From contig JALLBK010000055.1 of NCBI GenBank assembly GCA_036940085.1, forward strand, positions 1 to 55,054: DNA of 55,054 bases. Reading direction: 5' to 3'. The notes beneath the pieces are model-generated. The model saw only the letters and a list, made by a program, of their open reading frames with translations. It was not told where the DNA came from and did not search any database. The stretch is from Discostella pseudostelligera. Taxonomy: Eukaryota > Bacillariophyta > Thalassiosirophyceae > Thalassiosirales > Thalassiosiraceae. Shown in pieces: positions 17,549 to 32,319 of the stretch (position 1 is its first letter; every line of letters starts with the position of its first letter). A program made the translations under genes and the position numbers.

Positions 17549-20500
17549 TTATCTCGCACGAACCTTTCGATGTTTACTTTGCGTTTTGTATTGACGATTT
17601 CGATCCCTGCCGAGCTTGGCATTGCACGTCCAATCTGAGGGTAGTTGGTGAACGGTCATCTGGTGCACATCCAAACCTGTTTTCAACTTCTTTTGCAAAT
17701 ATTGGGCGGGTAGAAGCCGTCGCATATTGTTGAACAGCAACTCATTGACGTGTCCACTTCGAATAGTCAATTCAAAGACGTGATTTATCCAAGCCATATC
17801 CTTTTCAACGTCAAGAAGATTTTCACATGCTTTCCAAACTGCAGGCCACGTATAACTATCGACACTCATGTGATCGCTCCCCTGCAGCTCACCCAAGAAT
17901 TTAAGGACCGAGGAAAAGGCATTCATCCGATCTTGGGCACTTCCTCCGGTCATGGCACACGCGGAAAAGAACTAGAACGCAAGCAAAATGTAAGATCAAA
18001 TTCATATCAAGTAGTCGCTTGGATCGAGGCTATTTACTCACTGCATTGTAGGAAGAAACAGTTGGTCTGACTCTGCCTATTCCTTTCTTATCCATCCATT
18101 TCATGCGCTTCAGTAGTTCTTCTGCCTTTTGATACTTGGCAGCGATAGAACTATACCGAATTGCTTTCATGACAATATTCATTGTTGTAGTGGTTGGCTC
18201 GGAATCAGGATCACCATTCCTTGATCGGTCTATCATGCGCTCTAAAATTGCCTCTACTTTGTCGAGTGCATCTGGATGCCGGCTATTAATCCAAGCATCC
18301 ATCGCGGTGGTGTAGGCGATGACATTCGGCTTCAGGTCAGGCAAGCCGCTATTTTCGTATGTTTCCATCTTCTCGAGCAAAGATTGTGCGCGGATGCCGG
18401 CATCGGGATGGTGCGAATTTTTCCACGCAAGGATACACGTAGAGTAGCAAATGGTATTTGGGGATGCAATGCCGCCTGAATTCACGAAGGCATGCATTTT
18501 CTGTAAAAGTTGTTCTGCTTTCATCGCTCCTCTTTCATCATTGGATCGAGCCCAAGCTAATATTGCCATTGAAAACGAGTGCGTCGTTGGTGCGAGGTCG
18601 GTATCGCCGGCATAGTAGCGATCTAGCATTCTGTTCAGAAGCTCTTCGGCGCGCTCGGGAGCTTTATCGCCGTCACCTTCCGCAATTGCGTTCAATGCAA
18701 CATTATAAAGCATTGTGTCTGGTTTACATTCGGTGTACCCATCGTCATACCGCTGATGCAGTTTGTTGATGATTTCCACCGCTCTGTCACCAGCCCTTGG
18801 CCTCCCACTTTTGGCCCAGCATTTTATCAATGAAGTGTACGTGACAACATCAGGTCGCAATGAGGGTTCTTTTTTTCCTTCCATCAGTTCAATGATGCGC
18901 TCTGCTTGAATTGGGGCTTCTCTATCATATGATGAGGTGATGGCATTGATTACCGTCGTCATGCTCATCTGATATGTCATTTATAAGAACGAGGATAATT
19001 AATGAAACGAATCCATCTGTCCAAAGGAAGAGAAAGTTTATTCACTTACGCGATCTGGTCCGAGAAGTTCATCGCCATTATCTGCCATTTCGTTCATCCG
19101 ATGGAGGATTTCTTCTGTTTTCAACCTTCCTCGTTGACTCTTTACTTTGGACCATGCCAGAAGAACCTGCAGACATGATGGTGCACGATAATATGAGTGA
19201 TTCCGAGCGATGCAGAGAATGACACACAGAGACAGGCACACATACCGTATTAAACGATATTCTATTGGGTTTCACTTGTGATTTTCCGCTCGAATATCTT
19301 TCAATCATTCTATCCAAAATCTCCTCCACCGCCTCCGGTCGTTCCAACCTCGCGGCAATGCTGAGGAGACAGTTGTACGTGACTATATTGGGCGCACTCG
19401 TCGTCATAGAAATCCTCGTATTTTTGTCATACGTATCCCATCCCTCCTCATAAGAACTTGTTCCGTCTTCATTATTTCCTTCCACGTTATCAAAACCCTC
19501 GTTACCGTATTCTGCAAACAAATACTCTGACGAGTTGCACTGTTCGTGCTTCGAAGTCGTAGTCATGTCCCTCTCTTCGTTCTGCTGCAACATCTCCATA
19601 ATTCCAACATACCGCCGCGCGACGTCAAGCGCATCATCACCACCTACCACCCTCCCTCGTCCTTGCCCTCTTCGTCGTCTTGCCATTTTCCCCAACAAGA
19701 CATTAAAATGCATAGTCCGCGGCAACACATCGTATTCAACCTCCCGCGAGGGTGGAGGAGTCGCACCGATACCACTCATGTACAGCATGACATCCAATAC
19801 CTCCTTCGCACGCTCTTCATCACCCTCATCGTTTCCTCGACTTAATGCATGCAATACTGTAGAGAATGTTACCAAATCGGCATTGTAAAAGTCTAACATG
19901 GTCATGAGATGGTCGTAACACTCCTTCCCCGCAGTCGATGACTTATCAACATTCTTGACGCCAGGAGGGTATTCCACCTGCTGATCTCTGGACAACGATG
20001 ATATGGCAATATTAAATGAAATTTCATCCGGTTTCATCCGGTTCATGGCGTTCCGATCTGAGTTGTAAAGTTGGACCATATGCGATAGTAAGTTGGAACA
20101 TGGATTGGGATGGTAGTTGTACGGCCACGAAGGAATAGGCCGTCGGATGACAATGCAACCTAATCCGTTTTCTGCTGCTCCGGGGCCTCCATCTCCTCCA
20201 CGCGACAAGTTATACCAACTTGAAATGATACGATTGTAAGTCTCGGTGGTGGGCGGATTGGCATGCTTGTAATTGTTGTCCGAGAACCATCGAGATTCAA
20301 ATCGATACAAAATCAATTCTGCGGCAGCGGTAGCATCAACAGTACGGGCATCGCATAGAATTGCAATAATGGATTTGTACGGCACCGATTCCTCCCATCC
20401 CGATCCTTCCTCTGCGACTAACACTCGTCCATCCTTCTCCTCCTCATGAAACAGTAGTTCTTCACCCTCCTCAAACATGGCAACAATACTCATCATCTTA

Positions 20501-21222
20501 TCCACTAAGTCTTGTCCAGTGTACAATTCATTGAGATAGGATACAATCAAAGGAATGTGAAACATTTCCCACGTGATGATGCCATTATCAACCTGGACAG
20601 TCTTTCTTCGTTTACGTCCCATGACAACCATTCGTTCAAATATCAATCGTTGCAATAGTAATAATGCCTGATCAGCGCCAAGATGTCGATGTTCTCCCGT
20701 GGAGATCCATTGTTGAATGCAGTGAGAAATTTCCATTATTTTTGTGTAGGAGAGATTTCCATAATCGGGGGTGGAAGAAGAGGGAGATGATAGTAGAGAT
20801 TGAGTATACTCAAGAAGATTATTGCGACCCCCCTTCTTCTTCCCTGTTGTTGAGTTTCCTTCTTTGACAGTTGCAGTTGTTGATGCTGTCGTTGCTGTGG
20901 CATCATCGTTTGGGTTCTGGTTGTAAGGGACAGTGCCTGTGAATGCACCTCCAACAATAGATTCGTGCTCGATATTCTTAATATTGTGCTCATTGTTGTC
21001 AAGAGCCGATGAAGAAGATGCAACAGCCGCTGCTGAATTGTAATCCGTTGTGAAGCATCTCCAAGATTCGAGGATGAGTTCTCGACGTCGCCGTAGCAGA
21101 GGTGTATGAGGTTGAGTGCACCGAACGGTAGTACCAGAAGACAATGGCGCCGGGGTCGCAGTCCAAAGGAGACGCCGTTTGAATGACGAGGCGAAGACTC
21201 TACCAGTGCGTCTCTGCAGCAT
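17549..21222 (-). CDS. Large pentatricopeptide repeat (PPR) protein, probably mitochondrial
   Basis: Four exons join without phase loss: 21222..19246, 19166..19050, 18968..18042 and 17971..17549 (minus strand), giving 1147 residues. All introns are phase 0 with GTATGT, GTAAGT and GTGAGT donors. The C-terminal half has at least eight PPRs of P type, with helices such as VVTYTSLIKCWAKSGRP, TMLYNVALNAIAEGDGDK, THSFSMAILAWARSNDE, TICYSTCILAWKNSHHP and VIAYTTAMDAWINSRHP. Several units have long loops (RYYAGDTDLAP type), as is common in stramenopile PPR proteins. The N-terminus, MLQRRTGRVFASSFKRRLLW, is Arg-rich with no signal peptide, which fits a mitochondrial presequence. PPR proteins bind organellar RNA one base per repeat; the target RNA is unknown. 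Confidence 0.88.
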
Positions 21223-21845
21223 TTTAACGAAGGATATGTTATATTACTGTATCAATGATTGTTCGGGCGCAATCAGTGAGTTGTAGTAGACGACGGCTCG
21301 TAGTAGTGCCGTGGTCGCCGCTCGCCGCCATCGCCATCGCATCATCTCGCGCAGCTCATCCTTCGCAGCCGCAGCGATGGATTTCTCCCCGCCAAATTAT
21401 CGCCATTATATATTCGCCGCATTATCGCCACCATTTCTTCCCGCCATTATTTTCGCCACAATCGAAATCTTTCCACGTGGAGAACCGATGCAACATCCAC
21501 GTGTTGGTGCAGCACACGTCACTACGGCGGCGACACCCATCAATTTCAACGAACTCATCGCGTGCATCGTCCATCGTCTCCGCCTCGAGCATCGGCAAGA
21601 TACATACTATTATTACTCCTATTGACAATCGATAGATCGGTGGCCTTCGCTCTATCGATACCAACGCGTGGAGAGCTTATTGCTTGAGATTGTTGGATTT
21701 GGCAATCTATTCTTCTGATTAGGAAGCTTGAAGTCGTCGTCGTCGTTAGTCTTGGACATCGGCAAAGCAGTAGAAGCAGTTTGTTGAGGTTGATACTATT
21801 GTGGGTCGGAGTGTGAGATAGAATACATCGATTCATCTCCTTAAC
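21223..21845. promoter_or_regulatory. Divergent promoter between the PPR gene and sCDC48
   Basis: CCCCGCCAAATTATCGCC near 21387 and TTCCCGCCATTATTTTCGCC at 21438 are E2F-like boxes. TCCACGTGGA (21472..21481) is a perfect palindrome, and ATCCACGTGTTGG follows at about 21495. Short open frames around 21255-21635 have no support as genes. Confidence 0.5.
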
Positions 21846-24694
<2,849 letters not shown>

Positions 24695-24905
24695 GGAAGT
24701 TGAGAAATCATGCTGCAGGTGCGCAACTGAGCTGAGGGCTGAGGGGATATGTTACACATTATAAAGAAACAGCTGAACAACCATAGCTCGTATTATTTTA
24801 GTTCATCTAACTTGCGCATCATCATTAAGTCATCACATCAAAACGCCAGGGAAACGAGGAAATTCAAAAGAACTCGGTATGATCCATTTCTATACACCAC
24901 CAGCA

Positions 24906-27696
24906 TTACTTCTTCTCATTCTTCATGGCGTCCCTAACAAAATCAAATGAGTTGTTATCCTTCTTCTTCGGATCCGATCCCAGAAATGAAAATGATGACA
25001 TCTTATCTCCCGAAACACCAGGCACCTGACGCATGTAGTTGGCACCCATGATTGGCTGTTTGGATGTTTGTGCTGGCGATGGTGCTAACACTGGCATAGA
25101 GAGCGGCAATCCTGGCACTCCGATATTCCCACGTTGCATTTGCATATGTTGCATCTGTTGCTGCATCATCATCAAGTTCTGTTGGTAGGCTAATTGCATT
25201 TGTTGCATTTGCGGTGTCATGCTAGCAGTGGGCGAAGGCGCGATGGTTGCGTTGTTATTGGTCATACCCATTGACAGGAGAGGATCGAATGATGCCGTGG
25301 ATGGAGTTCCGGGCGACACTGCAGTAACTGGCGGCGGTGGGACGGGCGAAACCGGAGTGGCGTTCATGAAGCCGAATGCGGACCCTGGAACTGGAGACAG
25401 TGCAGCGTTACCAGCAGGCTGAATGATTTACATATCGGAGGTGTCAGTGTCGTTTTCATACAGGTAATTAATCATTAAAACGATCCGTCACGTACTCACT
25501 TCAAAGGCAGCACCATTCGCGGTTGTACTTTCAACTTTAGCATCAGTGCTTTTGACAGCCACATTACTAAACAGATCGGCTGAGGTTCTTGTCGCTGTTG
25601 TTCCGGAACCCATTCCACCAAGTAAATCATCTTGCTGCTGTGGTGCGGCAGCCACGGGTATGGCCGGAGCTGCTGATGGCGGAGCTTGGACGCTCGAGGC
25701 CGCCACAACTGGGGCTGATGCGGCCTTGGTGTTTAACCCACTGAACAATGAAGATCCTGTGCTAGCTGTAGCCGTAACAGATGATGCATTTACCGCAGAT
25801 GGAGGCAATGGTGCAGCGGCAGGAAGCTCTGTAGTAGGAGAAGCAACAGGCTCGTCAAAATCTAGCAGATTCACTGCAGGCGCCGTCACTGGATCCTGCG
25901 CTGCCACGGCGGTGTTATCTGATCCATTCATTGGTACTTCATCAATGCCCAATAGTGCCAACACCCGCTTCGCAGGACCCTTCACACTCGCCCGAGCATG
26001 ATTCACCAACGGTTCAATCTCACCAGAGCACGCATGGAAGAAGTCGGAATAGGCTTGTACTTCACCATTCCTCTCCGCCTCCACCTTCAATACCGTCTCA
26101 ATAACGCACAGTGCCTTGGCACGCATAATCCATGGATTACCCTCCTCTAATGCATCCAACAATGCTGGACAGACCACATCCGGATTCAATGATGGAATGG
26201 CACGAGCAAATTCATCTAGTTTGTCTTGGGGTGGCTCTGCCTTCATTCCACCCGGTGGACATAGGTCGAGGATGAGATTTCTTTCGTAGTCGCCACCTCC
26301 ACCTCCTCCACCACCTGCTGATGAAGCTGCCACACCAACACCGACGCCGTAGCTATTTCCACCAATATAATTGTTGGGTTGGATCGTAGAGGCGGGTGGC
26401 TGCAGTGCCGCTGAAGCAACAGACATGTGGTGATGAGCTGGTGGCTGTTGCTGTGGAGGCGGAGCCACAGGGGCCGTGGCCCAAGACCCTCCTACACCGG
26501 AGAGAGCTGAGGGAAGACCAGCATTGGGTGCACCACCGCTACCGCTGGCGGCCCACGAAAATGCCTGACCACCCTGCTGATGTGCATCCCTAGTTTTGTA
26601 ATACTCTGCATTTTGTTGATGTTGTGTTGCTGGTGATGATGTTGGAATGGCATTCGCCGCACTGCCAATGGCATTGGGACCGCGATTCGATGCCATGGTC
26701 CACTGTCCTCCCGTTTGCATTGATAGGTTGCCGCGTCCAGGTGGTGGTTGGGAGTACTAAAGTTAATTTACAGGTGGTTGAAACAAAATAATAGATGATG
26801 ATGTGAGTTTCTACATCGACAAGAAGCAGGAGACGATTGGAGCAACGAAACATCCATTGAAATCACATCGAATAGGACGCTTCCTTCTAGCAGCAGCAAC
26901 AGCAGCAGCCGAACACTAAAGTTAAAGAACGTACCGGGTCAGGCCTAGCATTGGGATTGTACCCACCACCTCTCGCACCACCACCAATCACAGTCGAATC
27001 AACATTCCTTGCCAAAGGATCCTTAATCATATCCAACATTGCCCCCCCGACATTACTAGCCAGTTCACCCAATTGACCCAGTCCTCCCACTCCAAAACCT
27101 TCATTCGAATTCTGTGTAAGACGTGGATCAGCAAACATGGGATTACCAATGCCTTCCATTCGACTACCCCCCATTCGAGAGGGAGAACCTCCACTTCCAC
27201 CCATGCCCGAACCAGGTGGTCCACCCATGGGAGCACCATACGTTGCTCCTCCACCATATCCACCACCACCACTCCCCATACCCCCCAATCCTCCACCTGT
27301 CATGGTAGCACTCATCTCCCCAGCATCACTATACACCACCTCCAAACATTCTTTCGCTGCCTCTCGCACTTCAACATTATATTGATCACCGGTAACAGCA
27401 TCCATGGTCCCCCTATACGCCAAAGCCTCCTTTATAGCACTAATGGCACTAGGATTATGGACGACACATCGTTTCATCATCCCTCGACTACCTGGATGAG
27501 CAGCTATTTTGGATAATACCTTGAGTGACTTCCGTTTGACATGGACATTCGATTTTGATAAACGGGAGAGGAGGAAGGTGAGAGTGTCCGAGCAAGTTTG
27601 AGGTGTGTTTAATGTTTTGGCAATATCATTGTAGAGATAGCCGGGAGTTGGGGCGGAGGTCGAGTCGGTAGCGCGGGTTAGGGCTGCCTTGTCCAT
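24906..27696 (-). CDS. TEPSIN: Tepsin/MTV1-type ENTH-domain clathrin/AP accessory protein
   Basis: Exons 27696..26935, 26756..25500 and 25418..24906 (minus strand) join in phase 0 to 843 residues. Residues 1-135 are an ENTH domain (ALTRATDSTSAPTPGYLYND, KRKSLKVLSKIAAHPGSRGM). A Gly-rich linker follows. Residues 410-535 form the second VHS/ENTH-like helical domain that marks tepsin and plant MTV1 (LNPDVVCPALLDALEEGNPW, MRAKALCVIETVL, KRVLALLGID). The remaining part is Pro/Ala/Gln-rich with short adaptor motifs: NLLDFDEP (clathrin-box-like), DDLLGG, ADLFSNV, and FSFLGSD near the end. Tepsin binds AP-4 and MTV1 acts at the trans-Golgi network, so coat assembly at the TGN is the likely role. The gene has an upstream E2F/G-box pair at 28160-28186. 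Confidence 0.85.
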
Positions 27697-28387
27697 GACT
27701 TGTTAGTGTTGTTGTTGATGATGAATTGTTGGTAGGTGAAGGAATTGATTATTAGTTGTAGGGGAAGAGCACACTACTTGGTGCTGGTAGTGGTAGATGC
27801 ACTGCTACTGCTAATCAGACCCCCACTGCAACACTCTGATCTATCTCTCTTGGCACAACTGTATTGGATGACTTATTGGCTCTACCTGCTCATTGCTTTG
27901 GCTTTGGCCAGTGTTGGCGTTGGCTATGGGCACGCTACGATGGGCTTTGGGGTTAGGGTAGATATTTCCGCGGCGGCAGCGGCGGCAATCTCATGGGCAT
28001 AGCGCTTTGTTTTTCGGCGATGAAGATGATCACAAGATGTGGTTGGAACGGACAATGCTGATACATTTCTACATGGGAATCCGTGAGATCGCATTGGATT
28101 CAAGTGGCTCACAGCGAAAGACAGACTGAGATCGTCGACGGACAGATTCGGGGTAAAACGGCGGGAAAAAGGAGTCCACGTGGCAGCATATGCTTTGATA
28201 CCATCAGATGATACTCTCCTATCTACCTGCTCATACCATCATCGCCATCGTCTCTCTCTGTTGTCTCGCCAGAAGTCGAATTATTGTCTGCATGAACTTT
28301 CGTTCTGATAGTTAACTCTCTAATATCAATATGCAAACGTCAATCGATGTTGTGGTAAAACCAAGGTCTCCACCGAATCATGCCTAC
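27697..28387. promoter_or_regulatory. Region upstream of the tepsin gene with E2F-like and G-box elements
   Basis: GGCGGGAA at 28160..28167 is followed after eight bases by CCACGTGGCAG at 28176..28186, the same 11-mer as at 12673 and 16144. An 88-codon Leu/Ala-rich open frame at 27736..28002 lies between two minus-strand genes and shows no family signature, so I do not call it. Confidence 0.45.
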
Positions 28388-29629
28388 TCAACACAATCCA
28401 ATTTCACGTTTCCTTCGTTCATGCAGGGTGAGTCCAGTACTAGCATCTGTATCAACATCCATCACCGTCTCCTTCAATAATGCACGCTGTCTTGCTTGCA
28501 ATAACATTCGTTTTTCAGATATAGTAAGAACAGTACTCCCCGAATACAGCATATCGCTCAAGACACGGATATCGATTTCCTGTGCAGCTGCCATCCGTGC
28601 TACATCTGCGGCTACTACATCTGCTTCAGTATCTAGTCCTTTTCTATTCTCGTCTCCATTTGCTCTACCAGCAACTACAAATGAATATTGTGTCGGATCC
28701 AACTCCATTGATAATGTCGATTCATTCTGTTCCATTGCTGCACCGCCGCTGCTGTTACTGTTGCTGCTTGTGGTGGATGGTTTTGTACTCTTCATTTGTT
28801 TACTTCTCGCTGAAGTTAATTCCTCCAGTTGACCCTTGCGCAATGCATCAAGTTCCTCTTCAAATGCATTCGTTACAAATTCCATGTACACGTTGTGAAA
28901 TTGATGTTGTTCTTCTTCGGTGAACGGCTGCTGGACATTGGTTGCTGCATCATCACCATTCCTTCTTATTGATTCGGATGATGATGCATTGCTAATATTT
29001 TGTGTAGGATCGGTAGATAGGATGGATTCCCACCATTCTTGCTTTTTCTGCGACACTTTCATTGATGCGCCATCGTCCTTCGGTGTCATGTCTATATTTT
29101 CTGCATCATCCCTTGACCAAGCTCGAACTAACCTCTCTCCAGCAGAAACAATCTCATCTATTGCCGAGGGTGTATCCGCCCAAGGACTATTTGGATCAAT
29201 TTCCCATCCATGTTTATATTTACCGGTAATAGTATCCTTTGGATCCAATGATGGTGGCAGTGACGAGGAATTGCCATATTTGACTAGTACCGCATGGACG
29301 TTGGCGGCAGCTGCTTCAATGACGGCGATTCGTTCTAATTGTTCAGTAGAGAAGGATTGAGGAGTGGGCACGTATTGATAATTGTATTCCAATGATGGAG
29401 TGGCGTTGTCACTCTCGTCGTTCATTCTGGAGTTGGTGTCATCAGTGTCGGCACCGTCAGATGGTTCACTGCCATCGTTTGCACCTTCAACTTCGTCCGA
29501 TGATGATGATTCGTTCATCAATAATTGATGACCTAATTCATCATCAGTGGAAGCTTTGCGTATTGTCGTTGGGTTACTACCATCGGTGGCATCGCTGCCG
29601 CCGCGTCTACTACCGGAAGATCTCGTCAT
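28388..29629 (-). CDS. Acidic protein, possible RSA3-like ribosome assembly factor
   Basis: A 413-residue intronless gene. The first 90 residues are Ser/Asp/Glu-rich and disordered. The middle has SPWADTPSAIDEIVSAGERL and WWESILSTDP. The C-terminal part has a helical pair, HNVYMEFVTNAFEEELDALR and, after a Ser-rich insert, DIRVLSDMLYSGSTVLTISE. The pattern of YMxxVTxxFxxELDxLRK followed by a xLxxMLxSGS helix is reminiscent of the ribosome assembly protein 3 domain, a 60S biogenesis factor. I give this as a weak match. No signal peptide or membrane span is seen. The gene is divergent with the first carbonic-anhydrase-like gene, sharing three E2F-like boxes. Confidence 0.6.
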   Translation of the reverse strand: MTRSSGSRRGGSDATDGSNPTTIRKASTDDELGHQLLMNESSSSDEVEGANDGSEPSDGADTDDTNSRMNDESDNATPSLEYNYQYVPTPQSFSTEQLERIAVIEAAAANVHAVLVKYGNSSSLPPSLDPKDTITGKYKHGWEIDPNSPWADTPSAIDEIVSAGERLVRAWSRDDAENIDMTPKDDGASMKVSQKKQEWWESILSTDPTQNISNASSSESIRRNGDDAATNVQQPFTEEEQHQFHNVYMEFVTNAFEEELDALRKGQLEELTSARSKQMKSTKPSTTSSNSNSSGGAAMEQNESTLSMELDPTQYSFVVAGRANGDENRKGLDTEADVVAADVARMAAAQEIDIRVLSDMLYSGSTVLTISEKRMLLQARQRALLKETVMDVDTDASTGLTLHERRKREIGLC

Positions 29630-30141
29630 GGTCGAGAGTCGAGATGGTTGTTCTAGTTCATGTTCGGTTCAATGGTGGGTCGGTTGGTGCTGTTGGTTGT
29701 TGCGTCTGTCCGGGGCGGGGTCGAAACTCGAAATTTGGCGGGAAAGGTGAAATCTTGGCGGGAAGGAACAGACACAATGGCGAAATTTTGGCGGGAAGTC
29801 CGCCTGCCCCCGCACGCAGCGCATTATCGACATGCAAAAGTCATAAGTCGAACAAACATGAACCTCCTGAACCATGCCATGAACATCCGTATTGATGAAA
29901 ACCTGCACCTTCCCACTCCCACTCAGCGCATCAACCATGGCAGGGGCTTAGCTGACTTCGCTCGGAGGTGGGTTCTGCCAAGTGTGGGGGGCTTCGCCGG
30001 TCGTAGTGATGAGTTCCGACATCGACGACGATGACGACGTGGTCATCGTCATCGGGTGGGGTGGTTGATGGTGCTGGTGGTGGGGTCTTCAGCCACTGAA
30101 CATGGACCTCATAAGTATTCTACTCCTCCAGTCTATCTACC
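29630..30141. promoter_or_regulatory. Divergent promoter with three tandem E2F-like boxes
   Basis: TTTGGCGGGAAA at 29734..29745, TTGGCGGGAA at 29755..29764 and TTTTGGCGGGAA at 29786..29797 stand in the same orientation, with 9 and 21 bases between them. This is the densest cluster of this box in the window. It lies just upstream of the minus-strand RSA3-like gene and about 350 bases upstream of the plus-strand carbonic-anhydrase-like gene. Confidence 0.6.
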
Positions 30142-31997
30142 ATGGTGATGCCGAACAACGTTACCGAGTATTCCAATAAACTACGGATGAAGATGCTAGT
30201 GGGTGTAATTCTTCTGGCACTAGGCGCCTCGGCAATTGTTGCAGCTTCGCTACTACCTCCATTGCATAATTTGCATGGCCCAACGACTACAACTACCATC
30301 ACAGATGACCATCACGATAATAATCCCGACATGACAACCATCACTCCCATCAGCAATCGAATACTCGACGCGATCGTCGCTGCATCTCAGAAGGTTCCAA
30401 TGTCAAAGGTGTCTACAAGTCCAACGACGATGCCCATCTCCTCCAACCAAACGTCCAACCAAACGCAGAAACCAGTCTCGAAATTTCCATCGATGAAGCC
30501 AACGCAAAAGACTACCTCGAATCGGGCAACGATTCAGCCTATTACGCTTAAACCAATCTCAAAACGCCCAACGATGAAGCCTACGATTAAGCCAGTCTCC
30601 AAAGTCCCAACGATGAAGCCAACTGCCACATCCAAGCCTACTTCGAAACGACCAACGATGAAGCCAAATACGCTTAGACCAATCTCGAAACCAACGATGA
30701 AGCCTAGTACATCCAAGCCAATCTCGAAACGCCCAACGATGAAACCAATCTCTACGGTGAAACCGATGCTAATGCCCATGCCTACCTCGAAACGACCAAC
30801 GATGAAACCAACTCCTAAGCCACCCACGTCGAAACCGTCGATATCGAAACCCACTGAAGAATCCAATCCCAAGCCATCCTATTTCAACTACAACATTACC
30901 GCGGGAGCATTATATGGTCCATCTACGTGGGGCAATGTCAACACCATCAACAATTACTGGAGTGAATTCGGATTTGTGAAGAATCATTGCATGGATCCAG
31001 CGGTGATGCAAAGTCCAATTGATGTTTGCACTGCTCCGAAGAAATATTGTCTTGAGTATCATGAGCCTCGTGCTAAGGTACGGATCTTTTGCATTTGTGG
31101 ATCGCGTGAACTTAATTAGACTCGGTCTCACAGCTCGTCGCTTTCGATCGGATCCATTGACAGGGAGGCAACTTCCGATTAACTGACCAATATATGACGA
31201 AACGAATATTGCCAAACAAGCTTCACATCCACGTAATACGAAAGGTCGTCAATCAAACTCTACTACCGCCGTCGTTCGACTTCTCCGGTGTTGGGTTCGG
31301 GGCATTGGATTTGCTCAATATTGACATTAAGTTTCCATCGGAGCACACGGTGTGTGGTCGTCGATTCGATGGCGAGATGCAGTACTACTTTTACCACCCG
31401 GTAAAGAATGCGTTTATTGTCGTAGCTTGGTTATTTGAGGCGAATGTTGCCAATCCGATGAATATGCATATGCAACGGCTGATTGATGAGTTTCAGGAAA
31501 TCTACGACATCAATGAGGAGATTTGCCGCCAAAAGAGAGTGAATGGGAGCATGGCAATGAGTCAACCGAGTAGTAGTGTGCTAGTGGTCGAACCGCGTTG
31601 GAATCCATTCCATCGGGACATCCAGAAGACGATTCATTTCTGGGGGTATAGTGGATCACTCACCGAACCTCCGTGCGTTGGGGATACATTGTGGCGGATC
31701 ATGGATGTCCCGGTCCAACTTTCCATGGATCAGTTGAATCAGATGAAAAACATACTCTTCAACAACCGGGATAGTCGAACTTGCGCATTCACCAGCAATC
31801 ATTATAAAGGCAGTGTCGCAAGGCCGATCAACAAACCGCTTCCATATTACAAATGCACCCGACAGGACTACAAGAGCGACGATGAACGGGAACTATGTGG
31901 CGATAATGGCTGCGATGTTCCATTTAGTACGAATCTAGATCCTTGGGTTCCACCCATCGTGCATGTGACAGAACCGCCTTCCTTCGCTCCAACTTAG
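30142..31997 (+). CDS. Secreted alpha-carbonic-anhydrase homologue lacking the zinc ligands, with KPT-repeat stalk
   Basis: Exons 30142..31077 and 31164..31997 give 589 residues. A hydrophobic segment at about 18-38 (VGVILLALGASAIVAAS) is a signal peptide or signal anchor. Residues 100-250 are a Lys/Pro/Thr stalk with many SKRPTMKP units. An alpha-CA domain follows: QSPIDVCTAP, FPSEHTVCGRRFDGEMQYYF, FWGYSGSLTEPPC. Aligned to CA II, the three zinc histidines are replaced: His94 by Asp366, His96 by Lys368 and His119 by Gln385. The Glu106 equivalent (SEH, Glu372) and Thr199 (GSLT) remain. Normal CO2 hydration is therefore not expected; a carbonic-anhydrase-related binding role or another metal site is possible. 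Many cysteines suggest disulfides. A diverged copy lies tail to tail at 32320-33917. Confidence 0.87.
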
Positions 31998-32319
31998 TTC
32001 CCGACGTGCTATAATTGGATGTTTTGACAGTGTGACTTTTTCTTGGTTAATCTCTTCAAGGCACTGTTAATGTCGTAAACCTCATTTACTCCAACACTCC
32101 GTATGACTGCGCTTACTTTAATGACCAGGTTGCTGCTTACGCCCTCCGTGGAGAGGTGTTGTGATCATTGAATGGTACCTATTCGCCCCAACAACGGCAT
32201 GAATTCGGAGTAGACAATAAAGGCAAAGTATTGATAAGCTTTACAATATATTCTCTTAGAGTACACACATTACATCCGCACTCTATGGATCTGCACCCTG
32301 AACCCTGACCGTCAGAAAA
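31998..32319. other. Shared 3' space between the convergent CA-like genes
   Basis: These 322 bases separate the two stop codons and should hold both polyadenylation regions. I see no gene or notable repeat in them. Confidence 0.5.

Noticed and set aside
30534..30872. The periodic sequence of the KPT stalk looked like a repeat array at DNA level
   Set aside because: Unit lengths vary, there are no spacers of constant size, and the repeat is explained by protein composition; not a CRISPR array.
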